Positions 58,623 through 64,000 of a DNA stretch of 64,000 nt are shown piece after piece. The first letter of the stretch is position 1; every line of letters begins with the position of its first letter. Made by a program: the position numbers and the translations under genes. Origin of the DNA: Pristionchus mayeri (lineage: Eukaryota > Nematoda > Chromadorea > Rhabditida > Neodiplogasteridae); contig BTRK01000004.1 of the NCBI GenBank assembly GCA_036245805.1, positions 29,063,541 to 29,127,540 of the forward strand. Direction: 5' to 3'. The notes below the pieces were generated by a model, which made no database searches, was not told the origin of the DNA, and saw nothing but the letters and a program-made list of their open reading frames with translations.

Positions 58623-61600
58623 ATGTACCTGCGACGGTACATTAGCCGGCGGTCAGTTCATTTCACTTTAGTTACCGTATCCAGGTTTTATCAATCAATC
58701 GACTGCAGATACATCGCCCTGGTACAGTATGCGGGCGCTGCCTTCTTCCTCTACCTGCTGTATACGGTATTCTTCGCGGGAGGACCGAGTACAGCCGGAT
58801 TCGCGGAGCATCTGAGGAGAGGTACGGTAGTCGATCATTGATTGACCCCCTTCTCTGCGGGGATCTATTGCGTGCACAACTGCGTTTCTCGCGTGTTGTC
58901 TATGAGAGGGCGAGTAGACATCGTCGGATTTGCAACGTGGTTCATTCGTTTGAATCTCGATCGTTCATTCCAAATCGTACTAAATCCTCTCCAACGTGGA
59001 TTCTCGTCCCTCTGTCTTCCTTTCTCTCCCTTCTCCCTCTAGAACCTCCCCGTTGCTAGAGAGGATGAATGGGGATAAAAAGTAGAGTAGATGGCACTTC
59101 CCCGATGCATTTCTGAGAGAAAGGAGGAATAAGAAAGCAATTATGGACCAGTGATGACGTCAGCATGTCTGAGCAGAGAAAAACCGTCGAGACATATCAA
59201 GAGATGAAACTTCAGATGAATTGGACTTTCCGGCGGGTGGTGATCGAGTTGGGAATGAAGTAGTGAAGAAGGCAGGAGAGGAGGGGGGCCAGTTCAGGTA
59301 TCAAAGATGCAAATTCACGAGTTAATGGATGTTGCGTGAGGAAACTTCAGAAAATGCAGTTCCATTTTTGATGAATACCTGAAGATTGATCCTTGATCTT
59401 TGCAGGGAGGACGACAAAGAGAAACAGAAGAGAGCGCAGGAGGCAGCGATGCTCAAACCAGCCCCGAGGAAGCGTAAGTGATTGATCTTTGGCTTTTTTA
59501 TTACTGGAAATGCGCTATTCGTGAAACACGCAATGTTGTAACGGAGGAACCAGACTTGTGTGCAACTTAGAAATTCCTTTCCGAATGAAAATCAAAATCT
59601 AGTAGTATATGCGTTGGATGTTCTTACGTATCATACCGAATCTGTTGGAATTGTTCCCTTGTACCATCATGTGATCCTATTGAGTCCTATTGATGTGGTA
59701 ATTTTAGAAGAATTCTCGTCATCACATGAATTCCACGTTGCTTAACATTATTTTTTTGCAGCTGAGATGCCCGAGACCTTCAAGCGATTCGTGGGAGTAC
59801 CGAGGAAGTCATGGGAACCAGTAGAACAGATGAAGAGAGATGTATGCATTATTTTAAAAAATAAACACAGTCTGGTGCTTCATCAAATCCTGATGTGTTT
59901 AGTAGATGTGCGGAACACTGAAGTATTCGCTCCCACATTTCAAATACGAGAATTGTTTGGACATAATATTTTATACACTTTGAAATGTGCTTTTGCAGCT
60001 GGAGAAGACTGGGCCGGGCGAGCACGGGGCACCCGTGAAATTGGACGAGAACGACAAGGTCGTCCAGAAGCAAGTCGTGAGTTTCGATTCACCTATCTAG
60101 GATTACTGTAGACTGCGACACTGATTGATTTCTGCAGCTCGAGTTGTACAAGGCGAACGGGTACAGTGCCTACATATCCGATCTCATCTCGCTGAATCGA
60201 ACGATGAAGGACCTCAGGTGAGGAATTGTGCATGCAGTGCGAACTTCAATACACAGTATGTCTCGAATTTTTGCCGAAACATCAATTATTTGGCAATCTT
60301 CGGTATTTGGCCCACCCCCCCCCTCCCCTATCATTTCTTGTTCCCCCCCCCCCCCCATCGCAAAGGAACTGTGTGACCGAAAATCAGGGAGAGATACCTA
60401 GAAATGAGTGGGGAGTAGGGGAGGAAGGAGGGGGTGGGCCATATATCGAAGAAGAGCCAATTATTTCCCTTGACGTCCCCTAGAAAAAATACTAAAAAAT
60501 ATTCGGAAATATCAATCGACTTTATTATTTATTTTATACGTTCTAAATTCAATTGGCAGACATCGCGACTGCAAGTCGATCAACTACCTCGAGAAGTTGC
60601 CCACTGTCTCCGTCATCTTCCCCTTCCACGAAGAGGTCGGAATTGATCTTTGATTTTTTATCTCTGATTTGCCTTTCTACAGCACAACTCGACACTGCTT
60701 CGATCCGCCCACTCGGTCATAAATCAGTCGCCGCCCGAGTTACTCAAGGAGATCATCCTCGTCGATGATTTCAGGTTGTTTACATCAACTAAAAAAATAG
60801 CAAAATATTTTATCCTGAACATTTTTCGTCCTCTAAACACTGAAAAGCTCTGTACATTGTCGATCGGTCAGTAGAGATTTCTCTTCTCTGCAGTGAGAAG
60901 CCCTTCTTGAAGAAGCCCCTGGAGGACTACTGGAAAGCAATGAAACTGGACCACATCGTCAAGGTCGTCCGAACCAAGTACGTTGAGAACTTTGTAGTTT
61001 TATAGCTGATCTTTGATCTTTGAGGAAGCGCGAGGGTCTGATCAGAGCGAGACAACTGGGTGCAGAAGCAGCCAAGGGAGAGGTGAGATCTATTTTTTTC
61101 TTAGATTGTACCATGCACCTTGTATCTGATACGAATGATATTTGATCTCTCGGCAGGTGCTCATTTTCCTGGATGCTCACTCGGAGGCGAACTACAACTG
61201 GCTGCCGCCCCTTCTCGAACCCATCGCCAATGACTACAGGTTAGTGGCTGATTGGGAGAACTTGTGAATTGTTGTTTCTTTTTGTCTGTGAGTTGGGAAA
61301 CTTTCAACTATTTTTAAATGAATGGGACAGAAAGTTCGAGCACTATGAGCTCAATCAATCGATTGAATTATTTTTTCGAATTAGATACATTGTCATCTTT
61401 TCCTTTTCAGGACGGTCGTCTGTCCCTTCGTCGACGTCATCGACTGCGATACGTACGAGTTGCGTGCCCAGGACGAGGGAGCGAGAGGCAGTTTCGACTG
61501 GTGAGGCAAATTGACGATTCTGCATTTTTCCCTTATCCAAATTTTTTTATCTCCGCTTATCGTGATATTTCCCTATTCCAGTCGATCATGACGTAGATAT

Positions 61601-62674
61601 TCAGGACGTTCAACTACAAGCGCCTTCCTCTGACGAAGAAGGACAGACAAAATCCGACTCGGCCCTTCAATTCGCCCGTTATGGCTGGAGGATACTTCGC
61701 CATCTCCAAGGACTGGTCAGGGTTTACATGGTTAATTTTCGAAAAAAAACACTATCTCAGGTTCTGGGAGTTGGGAGGATACGACGAGGGTCTAGACATC
61801 TGGGGAGGAGAGCAGTACGAACTCAGCTTCAAGGTAAGATGATCTTTGATTTATGCTTTGTGCAATAATTATCTTTTATTTCTCTGTTTAATCTCCAACT
61901 CTCCCTCAGGTATGGCAGTGTCACGGTCGCATGGTGGATGCGCCCTGCTCACGAGTTGCCCACATCTACCGGTACGTTGTAGTTACTCCGTTTATGTTTA
62001 CTGGTTGATCTGTGATCTTTCTCTGCAGATGCAAGTACATGCCCTTCAAGAACGCTGGCATGGGCGACTTCGTCTCTCGCAATTACAAGCGAGTCGCCGA
62101 GGTAATTGATCTTTGATCTCTGATCCCATGAGTGATCCCGGTGTGTTGATTGCTCCAGAGACGACCCGATCCCCATCCCTACGGTGATTATCTGTCACGT
62201 AACTACAGAAGAGTTGCTGAGGTTTCTGAACCTCCTCGATATTTGATCTTTATCTTCTGATTTTGTTCGCAATTCCATACTGAGTTTGACTCCCCACTGG
62301 CCTGCATGGCGTTTCCTTGGGAGTTTTAAATTATTCCTTGTTTGATCCCTTGTATTCTAGGTATGGATGGATGAGTATGCAGAGACACTATACAAGAAGC
62401 GACCGGGAGTGAGACAGGCCGATGCAGGTGAGCGCGATTTTAAAATTGAATTCAACACTGGTTGTTGGATATTTGGTCTCTGATATTTACAATCCTGCAG
62501 GCGACCTCACTCGTATGAAGGGAGTACGGCAGAAGCTGCAGTGCAAAAGCTTCGACTGGTTCATGAAGGTTTTTTGTTAACAATATTTTCCAAATTGTAA
62601 TGCAAAATTGCAGGAAATCGCCTTCGATCAGGATCGTTACTACCCCGCTGTCGATCCCCCGCCCTCCGCCTCTG
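58623..62674 (+). CDS. Polypeptide N-acetylgalactosaminyltransferase (5' part; lectin domain outside window)
   Basis: This is a type II Golgi membrane protein. The N-terminus is [10 protein letters not shown], then a signal anchor ([20 protein letters not shown]), then a Lys/Glu-rich stem ([14 protein letters not shown]). The GT-A catalytic domain follows: [49 protein letters not shown], the metal-binding DxH in FLDAHSE, then [20 protein letters not shown] and the acceptor-side [11 protein letters not shown] (usually WGGENLE). [20 protein letters not shown] and [22 protein letters not shown] lead to the linker. The enzyme starts mucin-type O-glycans by moving GalNAc from UDP-GalNAc to Ser/Thr. 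After PPPSAS a donor GTAAAT begins an intron that runs past the window, so the ricin-type lectin exons are not seen. A duplicated exon lies at 62029-62221. Confidence 0.9.
60278..60460 (-). mobile_element. MITE, copy B of the same family (GalNAc-transferase intron)
   Basis: Imperfect inverted ends (AATTATTTGGCAATCTTCGG at the left, TATCGAAGAAGAGCCAATTA at the right) enclose a C-rich stretch with a run of 14 C. Read on the minus strand, the interior (TTTCTAGGTATCTCTCCC, then TGATTTTCGG) matches copy A at 47436-47573. Confidence 0.55.
62159..62221 (+). other. Duplicated, probably mutually exclusive exon of the GalNAc-transferase
   Basis: The upstream exon (62029-62101, 73 nt) encodes [23 protein letters not shown]. 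This second exon encodes [20 protein letters not shown]. Both end GDxxSRNYxRVAE and both have GT donors. Using the acceptor CCAGAG at 62160, the second exon is 61 nt. Since 73 and 61 leave the same remainder on division by three, either alone keeps the frame. Using the acceptor at 62158 it is 63 nt and could also be included together with the first. Confidence 0.7.
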
Positions 62675-62789
62675 GTAAATCTTACTCTTGCCTAGTATTT
62701 CCTCTGGATTGCCGTAAATGTATATACGCATTGTGTGGGGATGGGGAATGTCCTTGATGGCCCACTCTAGGGAGCGACGCGAAATATCT

Positions 62790-62860
62790 GATATGGGTCA
62801 GGCGGTAGAGAGTTTGCCTTTCGAGCGAGAGTGGGCTGGTTCGATCCCCCTCCCTTGCAA
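62790..62860 (+). repeat. tRNA-like sequence, probable SINE head
   Basis: GGGTCAGGCGGTAGAGAG resembles an A box and GGTTCGATCCCCCTCCC a B box at tRNA spacing. The D-arm and anticodon arm do not fold as a normal tRNA, so a tRNA-derived SINE in the GalNAc-transferase intron is more likely. Confidence 0.45.
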
Positions 62861-63173
62861 TGGTCTTTGCCGAGTGGTTATCCCCGAGTTTCCAGTCTAT
62901 GGTTTCACGGGTACATTGTCTCGGCCAGACTGTCACGCATATCCTACTATGGTGGTCGAAATTCCTTACGAGTCTTCCACTTTCCAAGGTGCGCGACAAA
63001 CTTTTTTAGTGTTTTTGCGAACAACCCTCTAATATAACACACTATCTCAGAAAATCAACATATTTCTTCAATGACTTGGCACAGGCCAAAAATCGATTCC
63101 CTTCTAACTTTACCAATAGTTAGTACTCGATGAGTGAAAACTACGAGCATCGCCAGATTTTCGATCCGCATCC

Positions 63174-64000
63174 GCGTGCGCGGCGGCGCGGATCTAGCAA
63201 AAAACTACAGTAATCCTCGAAAATTTGTATATCGATATAAATGACTGCGGCGGTAGGGGCGCTGCGTTCCTTGACAAATTCTAAGACTTTTTTACTCTGG
63301 GGAAATTTTCGATCAGATTCCATCTAATGTCGGAAATCGATAATTCTACTTTTACTTCGGACATGAATGCAATTCTCCAGAAATTTTTCAAGAACCCCCT
63401 AAATATTATTGTTGATTTAGCTTCTGCTTGAGCCGATACATACTTCAGTACAAAGGCGCAATTTAAAATTTTCTATAAGGAAGTCAAAATGAATTATGAA
63501 TGAATGTGGTGTAATTTTTGGGTTACGGTAGGTGAGTGCAAAAGTTAGACGACTTTTCCTAATTTGTGCAACATAGGCCAAAATCAATTTTCAGAACATA
63601 TTACACCGATTAGGAAAAGTCGTCCATCTTTTTCACTCGCCTACAGTAACCCAAAAATTAAACCACAATTCATTCATAATTAATTTTGACTTCCTTATAG
63701 AAAATTTTAAATTGCGCCTTTGTACTGAAGTATGTATCGGCTCAAGCAGAAGCTATATCAACAATAATATTTAGGGGGGTTCTTGAAAAATTTCTGGAGA
63801 ATTGCATTCATGTCCGAAGTAAAAGTAGAATTATCGATTTCCGACGTTAGATGGAATCTGATCGAAAATTTCCCCAGAGTAAAAAAGTCTTAGAATTTGT
63901 CAAGGAAGGCAGAGCCCCTACCGCCGCGGTCACTTGGATCGATATAAAAATTTTCGAGAATTTCTGCAGTTTTTTGCAAGATCCGCGCCGCCGCGCACGC
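63174..64000. repeat. Long palindrome 5 (runs off the window end)
   Basis: GCGTGCGCGGCGGCGCGGAT at 63174 is mirrored at the window end (to 64000). Arms of about 390 bp match closely and the centre is near 63,585 (CAACATAGGCC region). The outer boundary on the right lies beyond the window. It lies in the GalNAc-transferase intron. Confidence 0.88.

Overview
This is a window of nuclear DNA from a nematode. The genes have many small exons and short GT-AG introns with TTTCAG/TTGCAG acceptors. Several start codons lie just behind acceptor-like TTTCAG sites, as expected for trans-spliced leaders. The products match nematode families: an Argonaute, a calpain with an acidic and Gly-rich N-terminus, and a divergent ionotropic receptor. 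Gene density, intron style and the word TGATCTTTGATCT in dozens of introns suggest a free-living rhabditine nematode (possibly a diplogastrid); the species is an inference. I rebuilt gene models by hand from splice phase and protein similarity, so each multi-exon entry gives the span from start codon to stop.

Layout. 0-7.2 kb: a tandem family of tiny single-pass membrane protein genes (four complete, one tail cut by the window edge). All have four exons with intron phases 0/1/1, and their tails diverge into His-rich, Gly/His-rich, Arg-rich and Ser-rich forms. A minus-strand type I membrane protein gene lies among them. 7.8-9.7 kb: a minus-strand BTB-BACK gene. 10.2-17.1 kb: a long minus-strand nuclear C2H2 zinc-finger gene whose largest intron holds a mariner-type inverted-terminal-repeat element and a 1.9 kb palindrome. 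17.1-22.6 kb: pyrimidine-rich, gene-poor DNA. 22.6-28.9 kb: an Argonaute. 30.0-31.0 kb: a 1 kb palindrome. 31.2-39.0 kb: a calpain, with an antisense membrane-protein gene nested in one intron and a palindrome in the next.

39.5-40.8 kb: an unrecognised basic protein. 41.2-42.8 kb: a tRNA-derived SINE, an array of about ten 104-157 bp tandem repeats, and strong hairpins. 43.0-45.7 kb: an ionotropic-receptor-like gene closely followed by a Ser/Glu-rich unknown gene. 46.2-50.2 kb: the mitochondrial thiamine pyrophosphate carrier, with a 1.2 kb Tc1-like fold-back in an intron. 50.8-54.4 kb: an SLC37-type sugar-phosphate transporter carrying two nested hAT elements. 55.4-57.7 kb: an erlin. 58.6 kb to the edge: a polypeptide GalNAc-transferase with a duplicated, apparently mutually exclusive exon; its lectin domain lies outside the window.

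The genes look like ordinary housekeeping and neuronal genes, not one pathway. The unusual content is in the non-coding layer: at least five near-perfect 0.8-1.9 kb palindromes (three inside introns of complete genes, one in an intron running off the edge, one intergenic), nested transposons that supply a splice donor, a shared intronic word, and the tandem His-rich gene family.
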